Positions 6,472 through 13,317 of a stretch of 33,000 nucleotides of DNA are shown here, piece by piece. Position numbers and translations under genes: made by a program. The notes beneath the pieces are model-generated. The model worked only from the letters and a program-made list of their open reading frames with translations. It was not told the origin of the DNA and made no database searches. The DNA is from an uncultured Lachnospiraceae bacterium (GTDB lineage: Bacteria > Bacillota > Clostridia > Lachnospirales > Lachnospiraceae): positions 1 to 33,000 of the forward strand of contig OMUP01000014.1 of the NCBI GenBank assembly GCA_900314255.1, given 5' to 3'. Each line of letters starts with the position of its first letter. Position 1 is the first letter of the stretch.

Positions 6472-7019
6472 TCAATGATGACCGGGAACAGCACCATCGG
6501 GATCAGGGTGCCTATGATCGACCCGAATCCCCTCGCGCTCGAGAGCTTCGCACGCTGTGCGTCGTTGTCGGCCATGGCCGACAGCAGCGATCCGTACGGA
6601 ATATTGAACATCGTGTAGCTGGCTTCATACAGAAGATATGTGATAAAGGCAGCCGCCACCCTGCCCCCTCCGGACGCAAGAGACGGCGCCGTGTACATGG
6701 CGACAGACGTAATAAAAAGAAGCGGCGCGGAGCGGAACATCCAGGGAAGGAACTTTCCCTTCTTACTGTGCGTTCTGGCAAACACCTTGTCCATCAGCGC
6801 ACCCATCATCGGGTCATTCACGGCGTCCCAGATCTTCAGAATCAAATACATGATTGTGACCGCGCGCATCGATATGCCTGCGATCTCCGTATAATACGGC
6901 GTAAGAAACGACCCGAGTATCGCGAAGGTCATACATCCACCCAGATCCCCGCAGGCATACCCGACCAGATGCTTTACCGTCAGCCGGCTTGCGCCGCCTG
7001 CACTGCTCCGATCATCCAT
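6468..7019 (-). pseudogene. N-terminal fragment of a GPH-family sugar:cation symporter
   Basis: 183 codons from the ATG at 7019 (preceded by AGAGGGGGAA) read as the first five or six helices of a GPH/MelB-type transporter: 'YACGDLGGCMTFAILGSFLTPYYTE', the cation-site motif 'KIWDAVNDPMMGALMDK', then 'SKKGKFLPWMFRSAPLLF' and 'YEASYTMFNIPYGSLLSAM'. Intact family members have about 450-480 residues, such as the one at 28373-29776. Homology stops at LFPVIID exactly where the IS605 element begins, and the TAA is supplied by the element. More than half the protein is missing, so transport activity is not expected. Confidence 0.88.
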
Positions 7020-7064
7020 ATTCAGTTCCCCCTCTTGTATCACGTGGCACAATCTGATGTTCCT

Positions 7065-7070
7065 ATCATA
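7065..7070 (-). promoter_or_regulatory. Extended -10 element upstream of the GPH fragment
   Basis: On the minus strand TGGTATGAT gives an extended -10 (TATGAT at 7070-7065), about 45 bases upstream of the ATG at 7019. No good -35 is visible. It faces away from the nitroreductase promoter. Confidence 0.35.
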
Positions 7071-7103
7071 CCATATATTACGTACAAGAAAGAAGCGTCA
7101 GAC

Positions 7104-7132
7104 ACGACAAATCCGTCTAAAAGCGGTATACT
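7104..7132 (+). promoter_or_regulatory. Candidate promoter of the nitroreductase gene
   Basis: TATACT at 7127-7132 makes a good -10. ACGACA at 7104-7109 is a poor -35 at 17-base spacing. The start codon at 7156 follows AGGAGG (7141-7146). Confidence 0.45.
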
Positions 7133-7155
7133 GAGCCAAAAGGAGGCAAACAATC

Positions 7156-7683
7156 ATGCAGGATATACTGGAAGTTTTAAAGAAAAGGCGTTCCGTGCGC
7201 CGCTACAAGCCCGATCCGGTGCCGGAAACGCTGCTTGAGGAAATTGTGGAGGCAGGCCTTTACGCGCCGACCGGCATGAACCGGCAGGACACGATTATTC
7301 TGAAGATCACCAGTCCCGCTGTCGTGAAGGAACTCGGTCTTATAAACGGAAAACTGATGGGCCGCGAGGGACTTGACGGCTTCTACGGCGCGCCAGCTGT
7401 TCTGTGTGTCCTCTCAAAAAAAGATACCCCGACTGCAGTCTTTGACGGCTGCAGCGTCCTGTCCAACATGATGAACGAGGCTGCCTCTCTGTGCCTCGGC
7501 AGCTGCTGGATCCACCGGGGAAAAGAACAGTTTGAGACAGAAGAAGGGAAGAAAATCCTGAAACAGGCGGGAATCGACAGCCGGGAGTATATGGGCGTCG
7601 ACAGTCTGATCGTGGGATATCCGGACGGTGAGATTCCGGAAGCAGGCCCGAGAAAAGAAGGACGGGTATTCTCCATACGCTGA
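7156..7683 (+). CDS. Nitroreductase-family flavoprotein
   Basis: A 175-residue FMN-dependent nitroreductase-like protein. The N-terminal phosphate-binding signature 'KKRRSVRRYKPDPVP' and 'LYAPTGMNRQDTIIL' are typical, as is the C-terminal 'SLIVGYPDGEIPEAGPRKEGRV'. The conserved loop SLCLGSCWI corresponds to the segment over the flavin. Members reduce nitroaromatics, quinones or flavins with NAD(P)H as cytoplasmic dimers. The physiological substrate cannot be read here. The gene stands alone with its own promoter, an AGGAGG site and a terminator at 7704-7748. It is divergent from the transporter fragment. Confidence 0.88.
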   Translation: MQDILEVLKKRRSVRRYKPDPVPETLLEEIVEAGLYAPTGMNRQDTIILKITSPAVVKELGLINGKLMGREGLDGFYGAPAVLCVLSKKDTPTAVFDGCSVLSNMMNEAASLCLGSCWIHRGKEQFETEEGKKILKQAGIDSREYMGVDSLIVGYPDGEIPEAGPRKEGRVFSIR

Positions 7684-7703
7684 TTTTAGAATCCTGAAGA
7701 CAC

Positions 7704-7748
7704 AAATTCCCCCGAACTGCCAAACAGTAAGGCAGTCCGGGGGAATTT
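7704..7748. terminator. Bidirectional terminator between nitroreductase and GH13 genes
   Basis: An 18-base stem (7704-7721 with 7731-7748, one mismatch) with GC-rich centre and A/T-rich ends serves the convergent genes on both sides: TTTT follows on the plus strand and TTTG on the minus strand. Confidence 0.85.
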
Positions 7749-7771
7749 TCATAATAAGTATGAGGGACTCA

Positions 7772-9412
7772 TCACATCTGTATCACGACAAAGGACTGCG
7801 GTCCCATGGTCAGTGCCTGCGCACTTCCGTCTGCCTCTCCCGTCTGAAATACAACCTTTCCCGCAGAAGGTACCGGCACGGTGTGCGCGGCTGTTTTCGG
7901 ATTAACAGCAAGAAGCAGCCTCCCTCTGCGATAGGCGAAGACCGGGCTGTCCGGCCTGGCGTAAACGACTTCAAACGGCGCGTCCGAATTCAGCTCTTCA
8001 CGGCTTCCGCGGAATTTCAGGAGCTTGCTGACAAATGTCAGAAGCGAATCCGGATCGTCTTCCTCTCTCTCCACCGTCACCGCATCCGGGGCCGGGTCGA
8101 CCGGAAGATACAGATCTTTTTCCTGCGCCGCTGAAAATCCAAGGTTCTTTCCGCCTGACCACTGCATCGGCGTGCGTGCGCCCGTCCGGAAATATCCTCC
8201 CTCTTTGGTCGGCACTCTGCGGTAGCGCATTCCGATCTCGTCTCCGTAATACAGGTACGGCGCTCCGGGCAGCGTGAAAAGCACGGCGTAAGCGATTTTC
8301 AGCTCATCCGGCCCCAGATTCCAGGATGGCCTCGGCGTGTCGTGATTGCAGGTCAGGAAGCAGAACAGTCCGTCGTCCTTTGTCGCCTCATACTGAGGAA
8401 GATAGTCCTCTGTGAAACGGGTGATGTCCGAATCCGTGTCCTTTCGGAAATACGAGTGATCACCGGTGGAACCGGGCTGCAGCGCATCTTCCAGCGCACC
8501 TGTAAACGCCGCCCCCTCCGGCACTAACGCGCGCTCACCGCCGCCAACTCTTTGTATCGCGTCATTCCAGTAATCGCGCATCAGCGCGCAGTATCCGTTG
8601 CCCATTTTGTTCAGATAAAAATCCATGTGGAAGCCGCACTTCAGCGCCAGACGCGGGTCACTCCACTCCGACACCATGGCCGCCTCCGGGTAGTCCCGGC
8701 TCAGTTTCCCGTTTATCTGCTCCCAGATGGCCCTTGTCCCGCTCTTCGTCTCATTGTCCTTTTTCACGAGAGATGACGCCATGTCGACCCGGAAGCCATC
8801 ACACCCCATCTCAAGCCAGAAGCGCATGATGTCTTCCAGTGCTTCCACCGTGGCTTTCGGGCCGGGTGCATCCATTGGCTGCTGCCACGGGCGATCCGGA
8901 TGCAGGAAGCCGTAGTTGAGCGCCGGCTGGCATTTGTAGAAATTCAGCAGATACGCGGCGCTGCGTTCGCTCTCGCCGGCTACATACGGGATACCGTCCC
9001 CGTTCTCAAAGCAGAAATCCGTCCAGATGTACCGGTCTGTGTATGCATTTTTCACAGCCCGCTGGCTCTGCCTGAACCACGCATGCTCCTCGGATGTATG
9101 ACCGGCCACCAGGTCGAGCAGCACATGGATTCCTTTCCTGTGCGCCTCTTCAAAGAGATGACGTGCATCCTCGTTGGTCCCGTAGCGCGGCGCAATCTTT
9201 TTGAAGTCCCTGACATCATACCCGGCATCCTTGAACGGCGAATCGTACCATGGGTTGATCCAGAGCGCATTGCATCCGAGAGACCGGATGTAGTCCAGCT
9301 TCTCAATGATTCCTTCTATGTCTCCGATTCCGTCCCCGTCCGTGTCGCAAAAGGACTGCGGATAAATCTCGTAGAATACGGCTTTTTTCAGCCACTGCGG
9401 CATTTTCTTCAT
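7772..9412 (-). CDS. GH13 alpha-glucosidase family enzyme (cytoplasmic)
   Basis: A 546-residue alpha-amylase-superfamily glycosidase, counted from the ATG at 9412, which has GGAGGAG six bases upstream; an in-frame start 14 codons earlier lacks such a site. The N-terminal 'FYEIYPQSFCDTDGDGIGD' and calcium-site-like 'TDGDGIGD' are those of oligo-1,6-glucosidase and trehalose-related GH13 enzymes. Catalytic residues are Asp210 (DGFRVDMAS), Glu249 (MVSEW) and Asp358 (CNHDTPR). A C-terminal beta domain ends at FVVIQM. No signal peptide, so it should act on imported alpha-glucosides. The exact bond specificity is not clear: the usual 'QPDLN' motif reads QPALN. A Cys-rich small ORF lies just upstream. 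Confidence 0.88.
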   Translation of the reverse strand: MKKMPQWLKKAVFYEIYPQSFCDTDGDGIGDIEGIIEKLDYIRSLGCNALWINPWYDSPFKDAGYDVRDFKKIAPRYGTNEDARHLFEEAHRKGIHVLLDLVAGHTSEEHAWFRQSQRAVKNAYTDRYIWTDFCFENGDGIPYVAGESERSAAYLLNFYKCQPALNYGFLHPDRPWQQPMDAPGPKATVEALEDIMRFWLEMGCDGFRVDMASSLVKKDNETKSGTRAIWEQINGKLSRDYPEAAMVSEWSDPRLALKCGFHMDFYLNKMGNGYCALMRDYWNDAIQRVGGGERALVPEGAAFTGALEDALQPGSTGDHSYFRKDTDSDITRFTEDYLPQYEATKDDGLFCFLTCNHDTPRPSWNLGPDELKIAYAVLFTLPGAPYLYYGDEIGMRYRRVPTKEGGYFRTGARTPMQWSGGKNLGFSAAQEKDLYLPVDPAPDAVTVEREEDDPDSLLTFVSKLLKFRGSREELNSDAPFEVVYARPDSPVFAYRRGRLLLAVNPKTAAHTVPVPSAGKVVFQTGEADGSAQALTMGPQSFVVIQM

Positions 9413-9429
9413 GTAAGCTCCTCCGATGT

Positions 9430-9528
9430 TCATGTACACACGGTTTCCCTGCAATCCATCTTACTGCCCATGCATGATTCCGGCAAGATGCAGTCTTCTT
9501 CCATGTCAGTCACGCACAGCGCTGACAT
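9430..9528 (-). CDS. Possible 32-residue Cys-rich small ORF upstream of GH13
   Basis: An ORF of 32 codons with five cysteines (it begins MSALCVTDMEEDC and ends in RETVCT) has an excellent ribosome site, AGGGAGG five bases before its ATG. It ends 17 bases before the GH13 start. It has no recognisable homologue. It could be a translated leader coupled to the glucosidase gene, a small metal- or thiol-reactive peptide, or a chance ORF in decayed DNA, since it lies beside a LysR gene fragment. The call rests on the ribosome site and position alone. Confidence 0.35.
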   Translation of the reverse strand: MSALCVTDMEEDCILPESCMGSKMDCRETVCT

Positions 9529-9570
9529 ACAGTCCTCCCTCTCTCACCGTTTCTCAAACTTCATATCCGT

Positions 9571-9846
9571 CAGCGCGCTTCCTTTGACGGCCTGACTCTG
9601 GAAGGTTCCTTCCGTCTGGCGTACAACGGTTCGATTTTTACGAAAGAAGGCCTCGGATATCTTCTCACCTTTGATCATCTGATCGACACATCCAAAGGCA
9701 ACGGACTTACCTTCCGCCCGCTGTCACCGGCGCTGGAAACGAAACTGTACATAGCGTGGAAGCGCTATCAGGCGTTCACACCGATCGCAGAGCGGTTTCT
9801 GAAACAGCTGAGGCTGACATTTGTCCCTATTCATCCTGAAACGTAA
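9571..9846 (+). pseudogene. C-terminal fragment of a LysR-family regulator
   Basis: From about 9571 the plus strand reads 'FDGLTLEGSFRLAYNGS', 'IFTKEGLGYLLTFDHLID', 'LTFRPLSPALETKLYIAWKR' and 'YQAFTPIAERFLKQL', then TAA at 9844-9846. This is the second half of a LysR substrate-binding domain (effector pocket strand, 'KEGLGY' turn and C-terminal helix). The HTH and the first half are missing. Its final codons overlap the 3' end of the alpha/beta hydrolase gene on the other strand. The upstream sequence loses resemblance abruptly, so the fragment is a rearrangement relic. Confidence 0.75.
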
Positions 9847-10765
9847 GAGAAATCTGCTGATCCTGATAGAGCACGTTCGTCATGATTTCCGGACTATTCC
9901 CGGTAAAAGCTTCTGCTGCCGTCTCATCTTCTTTAAGCTGCCACATAAACCATGCCATCACGTACCCGTCCGGTGAATACAGAACCTGATTATGGGCGGT
10001 ATCTTTTCTTCTCATAGCAGCTTTGTCTGAAGGAATCGCATCATAGATTTGATTAAGCTGCTCACCGGTCACCACCCAGTCATCTCCGCCGCCGGCTCCT
10101 GAGATAAGTAAAATCGGTACATTGATTTTTGACGCATCATAGTTCCACATCAGGTTATCGGCAAGTGTCTGATTTGTCGGGGAAAGCGAAACGGCCGTTT
10201 TATAAATGCTTTTATGGCTCGTGTCGGTTATCGCATTGATCACTCCCACTCCACCCTGCGAATGCCCGACAATACCGACGTTATCGAAATCAATCCTGTT
10301 GTAGAAAAGGCTGGCTTTATCCTCGACTTTCGGATTCTCATTGAAACGCTCCAGATAACGGATACACATTTCGGCGCCGAAGCCGTTCCACGAGTATTTT
10401 TCTTCGGTTCCGATGACTACAAATCCCCAGGATGCATAATGCCTGGCAACCGTCTCATACTTTGACAGCGGTGTGCCGCTTCCGTTACACATCACAATCA
10501 CCGGCCATTTCCTGTCTGTGCTTTCAAGTTCAGATGGATAGAAGACAATATATTTGCCAAATTCCTGAAGCGTCCCGTCCTCATGCTTTACCACCTGGAA
10601 GGCGCCGTTTTTCATATACTCCGCTTCAATTGCGCCGCCCGTTCCGGTTGTCCGCTGATAATCTGCCGGAGCTGCTGGCTTATGGCTCAGAATCAGTATC
10701 AGCAGTATCATGGCAAGAATCAGAACAAGTACAACTGTCAGGGCTATTCGGATTCCTTTTTTCAT
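9827..10765 (-). CDS. Membrane-anchored alpha/beta hydrolase (chlorophyllase/PET-hydrolase-like fold)
   Basis: A 312-residue protein with one N-terminal hydrophobic helix (about residues 6-27), so probably tethered outside the membrane. The nucleophile elbow is GIVGHSQGGVG (Ser169) and the oxyanion region is VIVMCNGSG. A likely catalytic Asp lies in the GGGDDWVVTG stretch and His in KDTAHNQVLYSP. This set resembles chlorophyllase and dienelactone-type esterases. The natural ester is unknown. It is divergent from a TetR-family gene across a 113-base gap containing a perfect palindrome (10800-10817), which suggests TetR control of this hydrolase. Confidence 0.82.
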   Translation of the reverse strand: MKKGIRIALTVVLVLILAMILLILILSHKPAAPADYQRTTGTGGAIEAEYMKNGAFQVVKHEDGTLQEFGKYIVFYPSELESTDRKWPVIVMCNGSGTPLSKYETVARHYASWGFVVIGTEEKYSWNGFGAEMCIRYLERFNENPKVEDKASLFYNRIDFDNVGIVGHSQGGVGVINAITDTSHKSIYKTAVSLSPTNQTLADNLMWNYDASKINVPILLISGAGGGDDWVVTGEQLNQIYDAIPSDKAAMRRKDTAHNQVLYSPDGYVMAWFMWQLKEDETAAEAFTGNSPEIMTNVLYQDQQISLTFQDE

Positions 10766-10799
10766 CTCTGTTTCTCCAACTTGCTTACGATTGTCCCGG

Positions 10800-10817
10800 G
10801 TGATACATTTGTATCAC
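10800..10817. promoter_or_regulatory. Perfect palindrome, likely TetR operator
   Basis: GTGATACA, TT, TGTATCAC: an 8-2-8 perfect inverted repeat in the intergenic region between the divergent hydrolase and TetR genes, 34 bases upstream of the hydrolase ATG. A second, slightly offset pair (ACGATTG at 10787-10793, CAATCGT at 10820-10826) surrounds it. Position and symmetry fit a dimeric TetR-type binding site. Confidence 0.65.
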
Positions 10818-10878
10818 ATCAATCGTCCGGCAGGCAATACTGTCTGGAAAAATAAGACACAAAGGGGAATATTGTCTC

Positions 10879-11408
10879 ATGCCCGCATCCGATATCCATT
10901 ACGTAAAAAAGCAGATTACATCCACGCTGGTCTCCCTGATGGAAGAAAAGGACTTCCGGAAAATCACGGTTTCTGCGCTGACCAAAGAAGCCGGCGTCGG
11001 CCGTGCTTCCTTCTATCGGCATTTCACGGATACATCGGATGTCATCCGGCAGTATCTGGACCACCTGACATGTACGTGGCGGGATGTATACGACAATACA
11101 CCGGAGAGTGAACAGATGCGGCTGATGCTGACGCATTTCTATGCACATAAAAAATTCTATCTGGCTCTCTACCGTGCCGGTCTTTCCGATATGCTGAGAG
11201 TCGAAATTCAGGACGCTTTTAAACTTTCTGCTGAATTGACAACTGTACGGCATACCTGATCGGATGGTTTACCGGCGCCGCTTTCGGATGGATCGACGAG
11301 TGGATCCGCCGCGGGATGCAGGAAACACCGGAACAAATGATTCGTTTTCTGGAGACATTTCTCATCCGGAAAGCTTCTCAAAACACAGGATTCAAACCAG
11401 AATCTTAG
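10879..11408 (+). pseudogene. TetR/AcrR-family regulator with a frameshift
   Basis: The first 120 or so codons encode a normal TetR protein: HTH 'FRKITVSALTKEAGVGRASF' with 'YRHFTDTSDVIRQYL', then the first helices of the ligand domain. The frame then ends early at 11257-11259. In another frame, from about 11240, the family C-terminus resumes as 'NCTAYLIGWFTGAAFGWIDE' and 'PEQMIRFLETFLIRKA', ending in TAG at 11406-11408. A single indel near 11235-11242 restores a protein of about 176 residues. The DNA-binding half is intact, but dimerisation would fail. It could be a sequencing error, phase variation or a true loss. It faces the alpha/beta hydrolase and is convergent with the DUF2798 gene. 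Confidence 0.8.
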
Positions 11409-11430
11409 TGTCCGGCAGCGGGCGGCCATT

Positions 11431-11901
11431 TCAGGCATCTGCTTTCTTTCTGAACAGTATGCGGAAAATCCATCTGCCGGCAGGACCGGCAAAGAAGATC
11501 TGCCATCCGAGCGCCATGGGGAAATTCAACGCCGCCGTCTGAAGCCAGACGCTCACAAGCCCCGCCTCATGATATTCCTTGAACAGCAGTGTTGCGATGA
11601 AGCTCATTGCCGGGCACATCAGGCAGACCGTGAGGGAGCAGCGGATGAGAAGCACAAGAAAAAACGGCATCTCCTTTGTGACCGCACGGCCGGTCAGCGC
11701 CATAACCGGACGCTCCATGACGAACATCTCCAGAATGATGGCTGAGGGCCACATGATCCTTAGCTCACCAAAGGCCATCCGGAATACAGCATCGCGCATC
11801 CCACCGATGTTCAGGGCGATGTTGTAGCAGATCATAGCGTAAACCATGAGAAAGGCCATGATAACCGTAAAAATGAAGTTCTCAAACTTGTTCTGCGGCA
11901 T
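11431..11901 (-). CDS. DUF2798-type integral membrane protein
   Basis: A 156-residue, four-helix membrane protein made of two similar halves: 'NFIFTVIMAFLMVYAMICYN' with 'MRDAVFRMAFGELRIMWPSA', then 'EMPFFLVLLIRCSLTVCLMC' with 'FKEYHEAGLVSVWLQTAALN' and 'FPMALGWQIFFAGPAGRWIF'. This duplicated pattern is that of DUF2798 proteins, whose function is unknown; in my recollection they often neighbour TetR genes, as here. I chose the ATG at 11901 because GAAGGAG lies just upstream. A GTG at 11943 gives 14 extra residues overlapping a hairpin. Its start region can fold so as to hide the ribosome site (11909-11954). Confidence 0.75.
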   Translation of the reverse strand: MPQNKFENFIFTVIMAFLMVYAMICYNIALNIGGMRDAVFRMAFGELRIMWPSAIILEMFVMERPVMALTGRAVTKEMPFFLVLLIRCSLTVCLMCPAMSFIATLLFKEYHEAGLVSVWLQTAALNFPMALGWQIFFAGPAGRWIFRILFRKKADA

Positions 11902-11908
11902 AATAATA

Positions 11909-11954
11909 CACTCCTTCCGTGCCGGACGTGTTGTTCGTGTCACCCGAAGGAGTG
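11909..11954 (-). promoter_or_regulatory. Hairpin that would sequester the DUF2798 ribosome site
   Basis: On the minus-strand transcript CACTCCTTC (11954-11946) is the exact complement of GAAGGAGTG (11917-11909), with 28 bases between. The second arm contains the Shine-Dalgarno sequence eight bases before the ATG at 11901. This arrangement can block translation until opened. Confidence 0.5.
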
Positions 11955-11992
11955 TGCGTTTCCAATTCTACCGTTATTTAGTTGAACTTTGC

Positions 11993-12009
11993 CAGAATAT
12001 CATATTCTG
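11993..12009. promoter_or_regulatory. Palindrome CAGAATAT-C-ATATTCTG upstream of DUF2798 gene
   Basis: A perfect 8-1-8 inverted repeat in the gap between the acetyltransferase stop and the DUF2798 start. It is AT-rich and lacks a following T run, so it is more likely an operator than a terminator. Its sequence differs from the palindrome at 10800-10817. Confidence 0.4.
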
Positions 12010-12025
12010 CCTGTTCATGTAAGCA

Positions 12026-12640
12026 TTATTGTAGATTTTCCCAGTCAATTCTCTCCTCTTTGTAGAAAAACTGCCTGTCCCTTTCCCCCACTTCCCGCAG
12101 GACCCGGCACGGATTTCCCGCCGCGACGACATTATCCGGTATATCCTTTGTCACCACGCTGCCGGCGCCGATCACGGCATTCGCGCCGATATGCACGCCC
12201 GGCACGATGACAACGCTGCCGCCGATCCAGGCATTCTCGCCGATACAGACATCTTTGTTGTACTGCAGCCCCTTCCTGCGCAGTTCCGGGTTGACGGGAT
12301 GATTTGCCGTCGCGATCATCACGTTCGGCCCGAACATGACCCGGCTGCCGATGAAAATATTGCCGTCATCGACCATCGTCATGTTGGAATTAATATAAAC
12401 ATACTCTCCCAGATGCACATGATGACCGCCCCAGTTCGCGTGAAAGGGCAGCTCAATATACGTTCCCTCGCCGCATTCGGCAAAGAGCTCTTTCATGAAC
12501 TGTTCCTTTTTCTTATAGTCAGACGGCTTCAGCTGATTAAATTCCCAAAGTCTATCCTGCAGGGGAACCTGTTCCTTCATGATTTCCGGATCTCCCGGAT
12601 CGTAAACCAGCCCCTGAATCATCCTCTCATACTGTGTCAT
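12026..12640 (-). CDS. Sugar O-acetyltransferase, maltose/galactoside acetyltransferase family
   Basis: A 204-residue left-handed beta-helix acetyltransferase. The N-terminal Mac domain ('YERMIQGLVYDPGDPEI', residues 4-20) and hexapeptide repeats ('VHLGEYVYINSNMTMVDDG', 'IFIGSRVMFGPNVMI', 'VCIGENAWIGGSVVIVPGV', 'GANAVIGAGSVVTKDIPDN') are typical of Maa/LacA/NodL. The catalytic His lies in IATANHPVNP. It transfers acetyl from acetyl-CoA to sugar hydroxyls as a cytoplasmic trimer; the acceptor is unknown. The C-terminal 25 residues (EVGERDRQFFYKEER) extend beyond the helix. It stands 60 bases downstream of the HAD gene on the same strand. Confidence 0.9.
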   Translation of the reverse strand: MTQYERMIQGLVYDPGDPEIMKEQVPLQDRLWEFNQLKPSDYKKKEQFMKELFAECGEGTYIELPFHANWGGHHVHLGEYVYINSNMTMVDDGNIFIGSRVMFGPNVMIATANHPVNPELRRKGLQYNKDVCIGENAWIGGSVVIVPGVHIGANAVIGAGSVVTKDIPDNVVAAGNPCRVLREVGERDRQFFYKEERIDWENLQ

Positions 12641-12700
12641 AATTTCCCTCTCACGCCATTCTGCAATCCGGCTCTAACGTTGAACTCCTAGAAAAGTATC

Positions 12701-13303
12701 TCAGGCATTTTCCAGCAGCCGGTCCAGCGCGATCCGGGTGTCAGACGCGTCTTTAGCCTGCAGCGCCTTCATGCCAAGAGAGGCGGCGGCGCGCACATTG
12801 TCCGCGGAGTCATCAATGAATACACATTCCTCCGGCAGAAGGCTGTACCGGTCAAGCAGCATATGATAGATTGCCGGGTCCGGCTTGATCTTCTTTACTT
12901 CGTAAGAGAAAATTCCGCCTTCCAGAAGCAGCAGGAAAGAATCCAGCATTTCGCCGGTGCGCCGGCGCATAGGCAGCGAATAGTTGCTCAGATAGTAAAG
13001 ATGGTAATCCTCTTTCAGCCGGAGAAGCCACGGCCGCGTTCCGGAATACGCGCTGCAAAAGCCGCCCATCTCATCGTACATGCGGCGGATCTGTCCGGAA
13101 AGGTCCGGACAGTGCCGGATAAAGCCGTCCAGAATCTCCTCTTCGCTCATAATGCCGCGGTCAAGCTCTATCCAAAATCCGGAGTGAAACATCGCGTCAA
13201 AAATCCGGTCCGCCGTGTTCCGCTCGAAAGCCCCGTAAATATACCCTCTCGGGTCATATTTCATCAGGACGTTCCCGATGTCAAAAACAATGTTCTTAAT
13301 CAT
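12701..13303 (-). CDS. HAD-superfamily phosphatase-like hydrolase
   Basis: A 200-residue haloacid-dehalogenase-like protein, counted from the ATG at 13303. It has motif I FDIGNVLMKYDP (Asp8 nucleophile), a small alpha-helical cap, motif II in 'YYLSNYSLP', motif III Lys in 'YEVKKIKPDPAIYHMLL', and motif IV CVFIDDSADNVRAAASLG. The pattern matches YihX-type sugar-phosphate phosphatases, but the substrate cannot be assigned. A longer ORF start at 13468 overlaps the upstream membrane-protein gene and is unlikely. The start is 14 bases after that gene's stop, suggesting an operon. A paralogous C-terminal fragment is stranded at 4239-4355. Confidence 0.88.
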   Translation of the reverse strand: MIKNIVFDIGNVLMKYDPRGYIYGAFERNTADRIFDAMFHSGFWIELDRGIMSEEEILDGFIRHCPDLSGQIRRMYDEMGGFCSAYSGTRPWLLRLKEDYHLYYLSNYSLPMRRRTGEMLDSFLLLLEGGIFSYEVKKIKPDPAIYHMLLDRYSLLPEECVFIDDSADNVRAAASLGMKALQAKDASDTRIALDRLLENA

Positions 13304-13317
13304 ACCGTCACCATTTG

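Noticed and set aside
9757..9770. TGGAAGCGCTATCA resembles a CcpA cre site
   Set aside because: It lies inside the LysR coding fragment, codes WKRYQ in frame, and is not near a promoter. Chance match.
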